Source: Gremmenia infestans (Eukaryota > Ascomycota > Leotiomycetes > Helotiales > Hamatocanthoscyphaceae). Taken from it: 64,000 bases of DNA. The stretch is taken from assembly GCA_032629725.1 (NCBI GenBank), contig JAFEVB010000036.1:1364001-1428000 (forward strand), written 5' to 3'. Below, one piece after another: positions 10,890 through 21,804 of the stretch. Made by a program: the position numbers and the translations under genes. The notes under the pieces are model-generated. The model did not search any database and was not told the origin of the DNA. It worked only from the letters and a program-made list of their open reading frames with translations. Position 1 is the stretch's first letter, and each line of letters opens with the position of its first letter.

Positions 10890-13757
10890 TGGTGGTATAT
10901 TTCAGAGATCGCCTGATAGTGGACGAGACGGAGTGAGTTGAATATTATCTTAGTGTTTCTACCTCGAATTTGCTAATGACCCTGAGGAAAATTTCCACCG
11001 GAGCATTTTCATCATGAGGTCTTCGAGAAGGAGTCTTCCGCTGCTTTAGAGACGGCGTACACCTACCCTGCACTTGTGCAGAGTGTGAGTAACAATTCCG
11101 ATTTACGTGCTCGCAGTTGGTAGAATACTTCTTCAAATACCGAAAGCCTTGTCGTACATCGAGGCGAGGAACCTTGCCCGTTCTCTTGTGGGCGATGTTT
11201 CCAGCGATATTCAATATCTCGAGCATTAATGTACCGCCAATGGAGGACTTATCATGGAACGGTGGAAGAAATCGACACTAAAACGGTAGAATTATATGCT
11301 CCAAGGTAGATCTATCCAACTCCTTCAGATATTCCTTTCCAGTCGACTTAACCACTGCATTAGATTAGCTGAGCTGATGCAAGGCACAGTTGACCCTAAT
11401 ATGTCTCCTCGCCAGTGGTGCGATGCTGACTTTGTGCGCGACTTTCATCTCGAAGCAATCAAACCTACGGCAAAAGTCTTACGGTTCGATTTTACCCAAG
11501 GGGACGCAGCCACCAGAATGTTTGCCTTCTACCTCATCTCAACCTGGAAGAACTCATGAACGAACCTGCAAGGTTTCTGAGCTTGCTCTATAATCGAACT
11601 CATTACACTCCTCAAGATTGGGCTCCTTATGACAATATCCTACTCGGCAAGCAATTCGAGTTGGGAGCCTTGGAAACATTTTACAGCCGCATTTGCATCA
11701 CATTCATGGAGAAGAGTATGGAAATTTGATCGAGTGGCGCGAAGAGAAAGCGCATGGCTGGAACTACATCGGGTTTCCCAAGGAAATTCTGATTCTGCAA
11801 GCCCAGCAACGACTTCTTCGATTCCATCGAACCGTTGTAGACCAAGTTCTTGTAGGAACGAACGGAAATGGGGCTCTTGGTCAACTCAACGCCATTGCGC
11901 AAGCTAACATGACTTCGAAAAGGCCAACGGGACATCCAGCGCTGTGGAATTTGCGTCGGTATACTTAAATTAGCCCTTTTCTACTCATCCAGTCTTTGAT
12001 CTCCAAGCTTTATTATCTATCGCTCAGTCTCAACTGAATATGCATGCATGAGGACCACCTCTGGCTCTTACAAACAGATCCAGCATATACGTGACGCCAC
12101 ATTCCTCATGTATTAGCAGGATATTTTGGGCAGATTTAACCAAGAACGTTAAGGATGCAATGGCAGGATCAAAGCTAATGCGAGATGCAACTATATATTG
12201 GTCCTGGGAGGGCATATTGGAGGAGGTTCAGAAGGTTCTCGATGTGCACCTGAAGTTTAAGAGTGCTATACACGCGGACGAATCGCTGCCTGAGCCCTAT
12301 GAACGTGCTTTGGCATCTTTTGAGGTACTTCTCAACTATCAGATTGAATACCGGTCAAAGTACATACAAAGCACCCTTCCCTTTCGGCCTGGATTTCATC
12401 AAAACGTCGAATTCATCAACGATTCACGCCTCCAGACGGCGTCTGTATTACCGAAACGCCCAGACAACGCAACTTCTATTTTTGAAGTATTCTTCAAAGA
12501 TAAGTTAGACTGGTGTCTTAGAACGCTGGCCGGTGAAAATACTGATCCTGTTAAGGCGTGATCCCTAATGCTACACCTCGGCACAATCATGCTATGCTGT
12601 TTGCGGTGTTAGATGAGCATCTAACCCAATGCCTGAAAGAGGGTCGAAGAGAGCAGGTTGCTCGTCTAGATGAAGTTTCTCTATTCTGAATATTCGGATC
12701 TCGCTGCGGTCCATCAAATGCTTGACATGGTAGAATTGAATAGGCCCCACTGCGCTCGGCGCGACCTCCAAGGAATTAAGATTTCAGAGACAAGCAAAGG
12801 CTGGCGTTATGTGAATAAGCACTTCTTCGCTCAAGACCCATTGAGGAACATAGAGGTTGAATAGATGGTCTGTGGCACGATAGTGAACACATTCCTATGA
12901 AGGGAGCCGGAAATTAGAAGACCGTGGCTGAACAGCGAATAACTAAACTCATGAATGATTTTCTAGCTACTCCAAAACCCACAAGTTCCCGAATTCGGCA
13001 AGAGTGGCTTGACCAGGATGCCTCCCAACGAGCTGCGCTTTCTAAATTATGGGTCGGAGCGCTTGATCGTCACCGACATACACTGCAACGCCTCGAATTC
13101 GACGAAAACGATATTGTGTCGGACTTCAAAGTTCGATCTGCAGATAGCCACCCAGACTACATCACAAGCGTACGGAATGAGCGAGACGAGATCATAGCTA
13201 AGATTGTGCAGCGAACGCGGAAACTTCAGATGGTCAACGAGCAAATAGGAGCGTTGAACCTTGAATCTCATATTCCAGATACCACGCCCAACTTTGAGTT
13301 AAGAGAAGTAAAGTCAAAGATCAAGACTCGTTCAGTGGCAAACCCGCCAATAATTCCGGGAGGAATTTCCCCATCTCTATTCTTATCCGAGGCAGCTCAA
13401 GAGCTCCAACGCAGATCCAAATCTCAGTAAGCAAAAGCGCTCTCGGTTTATCCCATTCAGTCTTTTCAAAGCCGCAACTCTGGAGAAACATCGCAGAAAT
13501 CGGTCAAGTGGGACTCGTTTGTGCTTGCCATAGCCGAGCCGAAACTGGGGTTCGTTGCTTGCCACAGCGCCGGCGGATCTGCTGTTCAGTTCGAACCGAA
13601 TGAGCGATCGAAATGGGTTGGGGAGGGCAAGATCGTTTTCCACAAGCCGCATCCTGTTCCGTTTATTGATCCTGTTCTGTTGTTTTTGATGGGCAAGAGA
13701 TTGAGGAAGTGGTACGGATGGGATAACGAGACCTTCTTATTGAAAGGGGGGAATTAG
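10890..13757 (+). pseudogene. Decayed copy of a large fungal protein of unknown function
   Basis: Successive plus-strand fragments in shifting frames line up like one long fungal protein family of unknown function, often auto-annotated as 'ipa protein' (family recalled, not searched). In order: EHFHHEVFEKESS...YPALVQ (11001-11084); LVEYFFKYRKA (from 11117); SPRQWCDADFVRDFHLEAIKP (11296-11559); NLEELMNEPARFLSLLY (11538-11729); NLIEWREEKAHGWNYIGFPK (to 11968); WADLTKNVKDAM...YWSWEGILEEVQ (12091-12561); SDLAAVHQMLDMVELNRPHC (12670-12864); a coiled-coil-like segment (12924-13430); and the C-terminal signature SAGGSAVQFEP...GKIVFHKPHPVPFIDPVLL (13500-13757). At least four frame changes or stops separate them, and one apparent intron (11085-11116) is only 32 nt. 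The ATG at 10890 is a guess at the old start. It could be a multi-exon gene that I mis-spliced, but stops inside conserved blocks favour a pseudogene. Confidence 0.7.
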
Positions 13758-14180
13758 CATGGAGCAGAAGCCCTTGGTAGGTAATTGAGAGAGGGCGGAA
13801 GTGTAGGGCTTAGGACTGGATCAAGTTGTCATGAGAAGGTCTGTGAAACTAATTGTAGAATTCTATCTGAAAATTGGGCCAATGTACTACGAAGTATGGA
13901 GCTGGTCGAACGTATTTCATCTCAGCAGACATGTATTTTTGCATCTCACTTAAGTAGTCCCTATATTATGGTTGTACAAATTGGAGTAGCGACTTTCAAG
14001 AGTGCTTCAATGTTCACAAGCTTAGTTTGTTTAATCGACCAGAAGGGGAACTGCTTGATGTGGTTTGTGTTATATGATGTAAACTTTTATTTCTAGCTGA
14101 GTTCCACGTGTCAGATTAGGTACACTCGAGAATCCCTTGAAATAACTTCTTCTCCTTAATATAACTATTCTCAAGACCAT
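13758..14180. other. Intergenic region between two decayed genes
   Basis: AT-leaning spacer between the two tail-to-tail decayed genes. No feature was recognised. Confidence 0.5.
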
Positions 14181-15205
14181 TTACCAACTAGTTGTCCATA
14201 AGCTGCAGCGCCTTATCAAATCCCCGCTTTCTTGCAGAATCCTTGCTGCAATCTCAATCCTCCTTTGGTCTGCACTGTCCCACGAAGCACGCTCCTTGCA
14301 CCAGATAAAGAGCTGTCCAAGAGCAATTGCATCGGTTTTGTAATCAGGTGCTACTGAACCAAAGTCTATCATTACTAGGCGATGCTTTTCTCCATAATTC
14401 TCTCCACTAGTCGCTGGTATAGGAGGCTTTATACAACTCCTGCCCGAGCCAATTCTCGAACGCCATGAGTGAGATCCTGTAATTGTCCTCCTGTGATAGC
14501 GATACGAGTTGAGCTAGTCGTTGGTGAAGCAAATGTCGGTTTGGGCTCGAATATTGACTCAAGACTAGGGCCGCCAAAAGGCATCAGAATTCCCACGACC
14601 TCATCAACACTACCCTGCTCTAAGACAACAGCCATAATCGGAATAACATTAAATCGCTGCTCTATAACGTCGTCGCAGTCTGCGATGTGAAGATTACCCA
14701 TAGCTGCTCTCAAGTTCTCCCTGGCCTTTATTTCTCGATCAATATGCTTGATGTCGACATCGAACTCGATCCGCTTGAATACACAGTCCCTTCCTCTCCA
14801 TATGCAGCGATCTACCCCGCGGCCTAAATACGCTTTATCCACTACCTGAACGGAGGAGGTTGTAGTGATTGCGTGCGCCGGATTAGGATCGTAATACAGT
14901 TTGTCCATAATTGGTCGAGCAATAACGGTATCAGGCTTCGATTCGAACGTTGTGCGGTTGCCGTCACTGGTTGTATTTATGACATTGAATAGTGGCATCG
15001 TCCCGTGAGCGTGGTAATATGTTGAGATATGCTTTTCAATCATGCTGGACATCCACTCCTCGTCGTCGATCTCCGAGTTAACATTAAGCTGGTACCATCT
15101 GCGATTGGCCAGGTCATACGCTTCGGCAGAGCAGCGTATTCCTGGTGTGATGAGATTGCCATAAATGATAACTTCAGGCTCGTGCCAAAGACGGTTCGGT
15201 TCCAT
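14181..15205 (-). pseudogene. Protein-kinase-like gene lacking its catalytic loop
   Basis: The minus-strand ORF 15205-14429 (258 aa) starts MEPNRLWHEPEVIIYG. It carries a kinase N-lobe with a glycine-rich-like AYLGRGVDRCIW, a VFKRIEF beta-3 lysine and the hinge-like GILMPFGGPSLESI. It ends in a stop directly after HGVRELARAGVV, just where a HGD/HRD catalytic loop should follow. In another frame the sequence resumes KPPIPATSGENYGEKHRLVMIDFGSVAPDY (given here as two parts: KPPIPATSG and HRLVMIDFGS), including the DFG metal site, and continues to 14181. A small frame-disrupting deletion removed the loop, and another frame change lies near the C-terminus (DKALQLMDN in a third frame). It resembles fungus-specific, expanded kinase-like families. 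It is probably inactive, though the 258-aa N-lobe could still be translated. Confidence 0.7.
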
Positions 15206-16489
15206 CTTCTAATGATATATCGCGAGGGGGGAAGATTGAAGACGTCTCTCGACAAAGCTATTCCCAATTAGCGAACAATCTGCGAGGCGGGGAAATATGG
15301 GAGCTAAATACCTTCTCATAATTAGCGATAATCCGATGCTGCCTGTTACGTTACAAGACACGCGATTAGTAAATGTGAAAAGGAAATATCACAGAAGTTG
15401 TACCGGACGCTTATCTCATTACCCGGTTATCAGTAGGGGGTTATTACAGTACTGTCTCGCTTGATTACCGCTAAATATAGGGGTACAGTAGCGAATCGCT
15501 ATCTGGAGCGTCAAATACTCCGTGTGCGAGTCTGTCATGATGGCTCAAAATAAGGAGAGGTTCCTTAGATACTTGAACATGCTTAGAAATGAGAGAGCAA
15601 TTTGGTTATCATCCTAGACAGAGTTGCAAAAAATACTTGTCTCGGTAGCTTGTAGGTGCGTGCGTGTCAATGCGCTTCCCAAACAATGCTTTGTCATCCA
15701 TGTCGTTGGTTTTAGCATCGGGTGAGAAGAGGGGCGGGGCAGCCACACAAGACTCAAAACACCAGGTCGGATCTACACGCGTTCCATCCATCCATCACCC
15801 GAGACGCGTGATGCAAATCCCATTCACCCTCACGATGTTATATAATATGCGTTCCCGAATCCTGTCCCTGTTCTACTGTATTCTCTTGCGCGCGCAAAAG
15901 AGCCAAAAAAAAATCAAGGCAGGCCAGGCTAGCACTGCAGGGCAACCCATGTTATTGTCACCGGTTTCGACTCTCCCCATTTCAGGGCACCTGTCCAATA
16001 GCATACCGAGCGCATAATAGCCAGATATACCCCTGAATCTCAATCGGCCTTTAGTACGTCACTAGGTGCATTCAGAGGAGAGAAAACCCTGAAATGTTAA
16101 ATGTCAAATGGTTCTTGCCCCAGCCCAGTTGCCCCAGATTCAAGATTCAAGATTGCCAGCAGGGAAAGAGCAAACCAAGGCAGGGGCCCTGTCCTGTACT
16201 CCGTAAAGTAAAGCCTTGGTTCGTGTGTGCTGGTCGGCGCTGATGTGGCAACCCCCTGCCCTTCCCTGCCCTGCCCTGCATTCCTCGAAGATGTGGATGT
16301 GATGTCCTGAACCCATGAAACAGTTTGGATAAAGTCTGGCCTTTCCCACTTCTCCCTTCTGGTCTCTTACGTCTGTGTCTCCCATTCACTGTTTCTCAAC
16401 TCACCTCTCGACGTGTCAACTTCAAGTCTCTTCCTCCAACAAAACCTCTGCATAGTCTCACTCGCAATCCACACATATCTACTATCAAT
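15206..16489. other. Intergenic region, promoter of the PalI-like gene
   Basis: No coding ORF is supported. The region contains a GGGCAGGG-rich patch (about 16236-16280), one exact TACTCCGTA at 16197 and a TACTCCGTG at 15516. The 100 bases before 16490 are pyrimidine-rich, as expected of a 5' UTR. Confidence 0.5.
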
Positions 16490-17324
16490 ATGGCGAAAAC
16501 TGGCTTCTTCCACCATATTGGCACTTTCCTCTTGTTCGCAGCCAGCATTCTCCTTCTCATAACGACCATTTCTTCGCCTGTGATCAACAGCATTGGAGTC
16601 ATGGAAGTGAAACTCACCAATAGCACCAATGGCCATAATTCCGTCGTCAGCTTTGGGACCTTTGGATATTGTATCCTCCATGCTAGGTAAGTTCCCTGGT
16701 GTATCTATTATATCACCTAGTGTGGCGTACTAACAACCCCTCAATAGCGGCAACAAAGAATACTGTACCCACGACCACATTGGCTACAATCCAGCTCAAA
16801 TCATCGAGGGAGCCGACAAGACTGACTTCAACACCGCGTCAACCGATACTACCAAGGCCCTCACCCGTGTCATGGTCCTGCACCCTGTCGCATGCGGTCT
16901 TGCCTTCATCGCCTTCCTCCTAGCCGCTGGATCGGGAGTCATTGGCGCCGTCGCAGCAGCGCTTGTAACGGCTGTTACGTGGATCGTCACAGTCGTCGCC
17001 ATGTGCACAGACTTCGTCGCCTTCGGAATCATAAAGCGACACATCGACCGCGATGGCAGTGGAAGTCGTGCGCGTAAGTAACCCTTGTGCGGAATCTTCT
17101 AACGAGTACGGAGCTAAAACCAAGATCTAGACTTTTCTACCGCCATGTGGACACTGGTGGCTGCTATGATCTGCCTCTTCCTCGCCTTCTTCATCGTCCT
17201 ACTCACATGCTGCTCAAGCAGAGTTCACAGACAATCTCACGTCTCGAAGCACGCAGATGCTGGATATGCGAACGGCACGACTACCACAAAAAGGCGGTTC
17301 TGGCAGCGACGTAGCCGGTACTAG
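16490..17324 (+). CDS. palI: PalI/Rim9-like SUR7-family membrane protein
   Basis: Three exons (16490-16686, 16748-17073, 17131-17324) encode 238 residues. The protein has four hydrophobic spans: about 8-30 (GTFLLFAASILLLITTISSP), about 112-133, about 136-160 and about 178-200 (MWTLVAAMICLFLAFFIVLL). Between the first two lies an extracellular loop with N-glycosylation sites (NSTN) and a GTFGYC segment typical of the SUR7/PalI family. The C-terminus is a short basic cytosolic tail (KRRFWQRRSRY). PalI/Rim9 proteins assist the ambient-pH sensor PalH at the plasma membrane. Classical PalI proteins have a much longer cytosolic tail, so this may be a short paralogue acting in eisosomes or the cell wall. 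The family call is firm, the pH role tentative. Confidence 0.82.
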
Positions 17325-18535
17325 ATGCAGCAATGATTGCTGAGCATAGTATTAGGAATGAAAACATGACGGGGAAACGGGCAGAATGATATACGATGCA
17401 GCCATGATTTCGTTTTTCGTCTATTTGCGATGAGATACCACTTAGCCTGTTTTTACGTTAATAGTCGTTTGAGCACTTTGATATCAATCCATGAAACCAT
17501 TTCAACATTCAATCATTTCCCAAATATCCTTAGTGACAAGCTGATCTATTCAGGTTACATACCTTATTTCGTGTGTCGCTCAAGCTAGAAGCGGGCTCTA
17601 CAATATTCTATCGCGTATCTCAGGGGCATCCCGTGCTGTGGCCCAATCTCTCAGCCCAATGTGCCCCCCCCAGAACAGACAAAATTGATTGCAGATAAAA
17701 TAAGCATGGTAACCTCAAAAGTTTACCCTCTCAAGGAGGAGTAGGAAAGTGCTGCGCGAAGGACTGCCTTGGCTAGTTGATAAAAAGAACAGGAAAATCG
17801 GAATCTTGAAGCAGACAAAGCTGAAATACGAAAAGATGTGATGTATGGCACATGTTGTCTAGCAAAAATGATGATATGCCTATGTAATTTTCCATCGAAA
17901 TGAGCCACCGCCATCGCGTGCTCCCTGGAACTGATGCATGCATCTTTCGAGAGCCTGACATTCTCGTTCAGATGGATATGCTAGAAGGTCCTCTCGAAAT
18001 ACTGTATTTACTCACACCACGTGAGACAGTATATCCGTGTAAGCTCGTATATTCTTATATGCCAATAGACAAGGCACGAATAGCTGCTACATACAAGTTC
18101 AAAGACTTACCAGGTCAACCTCAAGCTCGTAGTTCTGGTGCAACTTGACCGAGGCAGACCTACATAAATCAGATCTAGTTCTAATACAACCAGGCAAAGA
18201 CCGTGGCTGTATCTGTAGGGCAAGCAGGCGAATATATAATTATTGTGCAGGTGAAGTGAGATTTCGTTGTTGTTGTCGTCTCACCAGCGATGAATGAGGC
18301 TTAGTGCTTCGCTTTTATTCCTCCCATCCGCCGTACCCCCAAACCACCAGGCTGTGTAGAAGCCAGCCTCGACACGCACGATAGCCTCGTAAAGATCAAC
18401 TCCTCTTCATCCTTCAACACCACGAGCGCCCTGTCAATCATCGCGAGAGCATTATTACTGCATCTAGCTGCATCGATTACCTGTCTGCTACCACCAATTA
18501 ATTGCGTGCCACCAGTTTGCGTGGGCCTTGCGATC
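17325..18535. other. Intergenic region
   Basis: This separates the PalI-like and caspase-like genes, both on the plus strand. The small ORFs lack protein-like composition. No RNA gene or repeat was recognised. Confidence 0.5.
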
Positions 18536-21155
18536 ATGGAGCCTTCTTCCAAGAAACGACGTCTTCTTGCCCCAAAACTTGCGGAAAAACCACAGAATGA
18601 GCAGGTAATGCTGGAAATCACGATCCATATCATACCGTTCTTCGTAGCTCACTCAACATCTTTTCCAGTCTCCTCAAGTTCGTTACGATTACAAGGCTAT
18701 GCCGCCCTTTCAAGATGCTGCACCCCCTCCCGAGCGCACCGACTTCGAGTCCTTCGCTCGGCATCTGCAAGACGCAGCGATGCTCATATATGCGCAAGCC
18801 AATCGATCACCATATACAAGCGTGACGGTCTTGATGTTACGATGGGAGGATGATTTGAGCGTTGAGTCAGACCTGTTGATGCTCCAGCAGGTCTTTCGTG
18901 ATCGCTTCAATTTTCGAACCGAAACCTGGTGCATACCCAGTTGCCCCAACCCCAGCGTCAAACTTACCATGCAAATGGCCTCACATATCGAATATGCTAG
19001 ACCTGATCATTTACTAGTTGTCTACTATGCTGGTTATGGTTACATTAGCTCGGATCATAACTTGTACTGGGCGTGGTACGACACAATATCCCAGCCTCGT
19101 GACAAATACTGATGATATAATAGCAATTCTCGCGAAGACTCCCCAAAATTCAAGTGGGAGCATGTAAGATGTCTATTAGAGGACGCTCAGTCCGACATTC
19201 TACTTCTCCTGGACACTTGTGCTGTTGCAGATGCTCCAACTGCGGGGAATCACGGAGTCAAGCAAGTTATTGCGGCATACACACCAGACCAAGGGGCCCG
19301 CGATCCAGGGCCACGTTCTTTCACCTACAATCTAGTAGAGGCACTCAACAAGCTTGGGAGCGGGCGCCCTTTCAGCATACAGCGTCTCCACGAGGAGATT
19401 GTGTCCCAGAAGCATTACCAGCAAAGAGTACTACCTACTGGTCTCCCTAATGGCACCAGTAAAATGGCGGTCGCTCATGAAAGAATGCCTGTGTGCTTTT
19501 CACTGACCCCGGGCTCTTTGCAAAGTATTGCCCTTTCTCCGATTGGGCAGCAACAGCCTGGCGGATCACAAATAGCGTCACCACTGGGCTCGCCCGAGAA
19601 TGAAGTACAAGCTTTGCGCAATAGCCACGAAGCCCAACAAAACATCAAAGTCAACTCTAATTCTGATCTCACGTTTGAGGAGATGAGAGCCCTCGTATGT
19701 ACTACGTTTCTCGGTGAACCAAGTCAAGATATGGCTTCATTCAAACAGTGGCTTCACAATACCCCTGTGGCCGCTTCGAAGATCGCTGTCGAAGGCATGT
19801 TTCATGGGCCACCAACTGTCCTTCTCGTATCAATGCCAATTGCTGTGTACAACGTAGTCGCCGCTGACCGGACCTGCGCTTTCCTCGGCTATGTCAACTC
19901 ACATAATATGACTACGGAATACCAGCACCTTATTGGTGGCATTTCACCCATTGGCAAAGCGGCAACCTTCAAAGAGCTAGAAGATGGGAAGATTCTTCTT
20001 GAAGCCCGTGAAGCAGCCTCTTCCACTCCAGTCATGGTCAGGCATGACCAAATGCGTCAAGACTCAATGAGACATCAAGAACCCTCAATGATAATGAATA
20101 CCCCAAATGCACTATCACAAGTGCTATATCAAGAGCAAGGGCCTTCAACTATGCCTGAACATAAAGATGATGTCGAAGATTCGGTCGAGATGCATGAAGC
20201 TGCTGAGCAGTTGAAAGCGCTGAGCCATGTTCGGCATGTCAGTCAAGATAATCTTAATGCCGACCGAAACAATTCCCACATAGCCTTAGAGGACTCACCT
20301 GGGCTGAGAAGTAATCGAGAGGAATCAGCCTCGTCCCAAGATCCAGGGGAGTCTGGTGCTGAAGACAACATGTACAACTCAGAATACAATTCTCCAGCCT
20401 CGCGACCGAAACCTCGGAGATCAATACAGAAGCAAGGACCGAAGCAAGATACACGATGTTCTTTATGCAGTCATGCACCTTTCAAGGACTCATCCTCTCT
20501 CCGCAAACATATCGCAGCCGCCCACACTCGACCCTTCCCATGCGCCTTCTCTTTTTCCGGCTGTACCAGCACATTTGGGTCAAAAAACGAGTGGAAGCGG
20601 CATATTGCATCACAGCATTTGTGTCTGACTTACTATCGATGTTCTTCGTGCCCTCAAAGTACAGTGGAAGGCAAAGGCAATGAGTTCAACCGAAAGGATC
20701 TCTTTACTCAACATCTTCGCCGAATGCACGCCCCTTTCGCGATCAAAAAGGCCATTGCTAAAGGCGACAGCAAACTACAATTAGAATGGGAGACACATGT
20801 GAAGGACATGCAAGCTTCATGTCTAGTGATTCGACGTCAACCTCCACAGCGTTCCGCTTGTCCAAAGCCAGACTGCGCAAACGTCTTTGAGGGTGCAGGC
20901 AGCTGGGATGACTGGACGGAACATGTTGGCCGACATATGGAAAAAGGAGAAGCCAGCCGACTTGGTGTGGACAGGTTACTTGCACGGTGGGCGCTTGAAG
21001 AAGGGATAATTGAACGCAAGGAAGATGGCGAGTACAGGCTCATTGGGACCGAGAGGGAAGGAACTGTGGGAGGCTACTATTCAGATGGGAATGGGAATAT
21101 AAAGAAAGCCCTGGACGAAAAAGGCGAGGGCGACAGTATGCTTCTCGACGGTTGA
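18536..21155 (+). CDS. Caspase-like domain protein with C-terminal C2H2 zinc fingers
   Basis: Three exons (18536-18604, 18669-19075, 19124-21155) join in frame to 835 residues. The N-terminus has a basic patch (KKRR), then a caspase/metacaspase-like fold at about 45-240. The strand TSVTVLMLRWEDD is followed by DHLLVVYYAGYGY, where the catalytic His would sit, then SDILLLLDTCAVADA with Cys191 at the nucleophile position. The His position reads Tyr146 (YYAGYG instead of YY-G-H-G), so peptidase activity is doubtful. After a long polar linker come several C2H2-type fingers from about residue 604 (CSLCSHAPF...HIAAAH, CAFSFSGC...HIASQH, CSSCPQS...HLRRMH, CPKPDC...HVGRH). This architecture recurs in filamentous fungi (from memory). 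A role in signalling, cell death or transcription is inference. Confidence 0.85.
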
Positions 21156-21775
21156 GCGGGTAAACACCCACCTAATGAAATTTGTATGGGGTTCAAGGGT
21201 GAATAGGTTGGGTGTCTTTTGGATGGGATGATATTTTCGGCTCATGGCATACGGTTTAGGAGTTCAAATGTATTTCTTTGGCTGGATTCCTCTTGTAAGA
21301 TTTATCATTTTCTACTATGCATCAACTTATGATCAATCAAGCAATGAAGTTCGTCCTTTCCTTCACTGCCCTACCCTGCCCTAGTCACTTGCTTCTCTTC
21401 CGGACGGATAAGAGTAGTGAAAAGACCATCCGTACCCGGCGATGTTGAAGACGGATACTTTTGTTATTGTAGTCCCCGGTGTGCCGCAGACTTGCTTGCG
21501 TAAACTGAAACCTTGCTTTTTATCACACACCGAATCCATCTTATCATCTGATATATAGGGTAGCACTGCATTTCTAAACGGAACAATGGAACCCTCCCGA
21601 TCCGGTCCCAACGGCCAGACAGATCATGTTGCGTCCACCTCTCCCTCCTCTCCTCCACTCCGTACTCGTACCGTACGTACCCCCCATCTCATCTCATCTA
21701 TCTCATCTCATCTCATGTCGCCAGGGGTTCATCTACCGTATCTATCTATCGTATGGACCATGTCTCCTCACGAAT

Positions 21776-21804
21776 AATCAATAAATCAATCAATCAATCA
21801 ATCA
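21776..21804. repeat. AATC tetramer microsatellite
   Basis: About seven tandem AATC/AATA units in the 3' flank of the caspase-like gene. Confidence 0.8.
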
